A stretch of DNA of 64,000 bases from Burkholderiales bacterium. Lineage in GTDB: Bacteria; Pseudomonadota; Gammaproteobacteria; Burkholderiales; Burkholderiaceae_B. The notes beneath the pieces were generated by a model. The model worked only from the letters and a program-made list of their open reading frames with translations. It was not told the origin of the DNA and made no database searches. Position 1 is the first letter of the stretch, and each line of letters opens with the position of its first letter. Shown one piece after another: positions 63,846-64,000 of this stretch. A program made the position numbers and the translations under genes. Where the stretch lies: positions 62,001 to 126,000 of the forward strand of contig JAJTEM010000001.1 in NCBI GenBank assembly GCA_021299735.1, in the 5' to 3' direction.

Positions 63846-64000
63846 GGAAAACCCTAGTTTTGTCAAACTTTAATGAATAAAGTGACACATAAAGAGTGAT
63901 ACCTTTTTGCCCGCTTTTGGACAAATTCACGGTTTGTGACATGTTAGGGGTCAAAGAATAAAAAAAAGTGCACCCAAATTGTGCGTTATGGAGACTAATC
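63846..64000. other. Intergenic end of the window, likely leader of the next gene
   Basis: No ORF or hairpin terminator is evident. The last bases (GGAGACTAATC) look like a ribosome-binding site directly before a start codon beyond the edge, so a rightward gene probably begins just outside. Confidence 0.4.

Noticed and set aside
1..64000. CRISPR arrays, tRNA or rRNA genes, insertion sequences
   Set aside because: No regularly spaced repeats, no cloverleaf-like sequence and no transposase motifs were seen by eye; a tRNAscan or IS search was not possible.

Overview
The window reads as a chromosomal segment of a betaproteobacterium (order Burkholderiales), quite possibly Limnobacter or a relative. 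The evidence is the gene content: a def/fmt and htpX-rsmB-DUF4390-ntrY-ntrX-trkA-trkH block, dprA next to a topB-type topoisomerase, DUF3567, DUF4148, and a zwf/edd-eda Entner-Doudoroff cluster. Base composition is moderate (about half GC by eye). The genus is inference. No rRNA, tRNA, IS element, CRISPR array or replication origin was seen.

Layout. 1-6.6 kb: a truncated EamA transporter, a histidine kinase with a degenerate receiver, a metal-type two-component system diverging from a DUF4148 gene across a perfect 16-bp palindrome, and an ABC1/UbiB-like kinase. 6.7-14.3 kb: a metallo-hydrolase/GlxA-type regulator divergon, then a leftward run of a 41-residue Cys-rich peptide, a Cys-motif protein, a B12-type radical SAM protein, a double DsbA-like protein and a CDF-like transporter, with a cupin and a TRIC channel facing the other way. 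14.4-20.5 kb: GH5 lipoprotein glycosidase, Fsr-like MFS, two housekeeping hydrolases and a cation/proton antiporter. 20.6-24.7 kb: zwf diverging from edd-eda over a HexR-like operator. 24.8-26.6 kb: a TpsB transporter without a visible TpsA. 26.7-36.1 kb: a tightly overlapping leftward operon from htpX to a small CobW-like protein.

36.2-38.6 kb is the most striking part. A compact three-ORF rightward cluster, coupled by overlapping start and stop codons, sits between htpX and fmt. Its middle gene encodes a 484-residue protein that carries, in order, the catalytic landmarks of the edema factor/CyaA/ExoY class of toxin nucleotidyl cyclases. The neighbours are unrecognised. The cluster looks like an insertion into a housekeeping region.

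38.6-49.3 kb: fmt, def, dprA, topB, an MnmC-type FAD oxidoreductase, a YeeE/YedE sulfur-transporter pair behind a palindromic operator, a CHASE hybrid kinase and an MBL-fold protein. 49.4-54.4 kb: a P460-type lipoprotein, Tat-exported PhoX-like and PhoD phosphatases, and an acyltransferase. 54.5-57.6 kb: a probable metal-acquisition module, with a His/Cys leader protein ending in R-D-P-P, an intercistronic hairpin, a TonB-dependent receptor and a convergent PCuAC copper chaperone. 57.6-60.0 kb: a frameshifted DUF4197 gene, a LuxR-type response regulator and a patatin-like lipoprotein. 60.2-63.8 kb: a single ORF fusing FdsG-, truncated FdsB- and N-terminally truncated FdsA-like parts of an NAD-linked formate dehydrogenase.

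All functional calls come from reading motifs and remembered family features. No database search was run.
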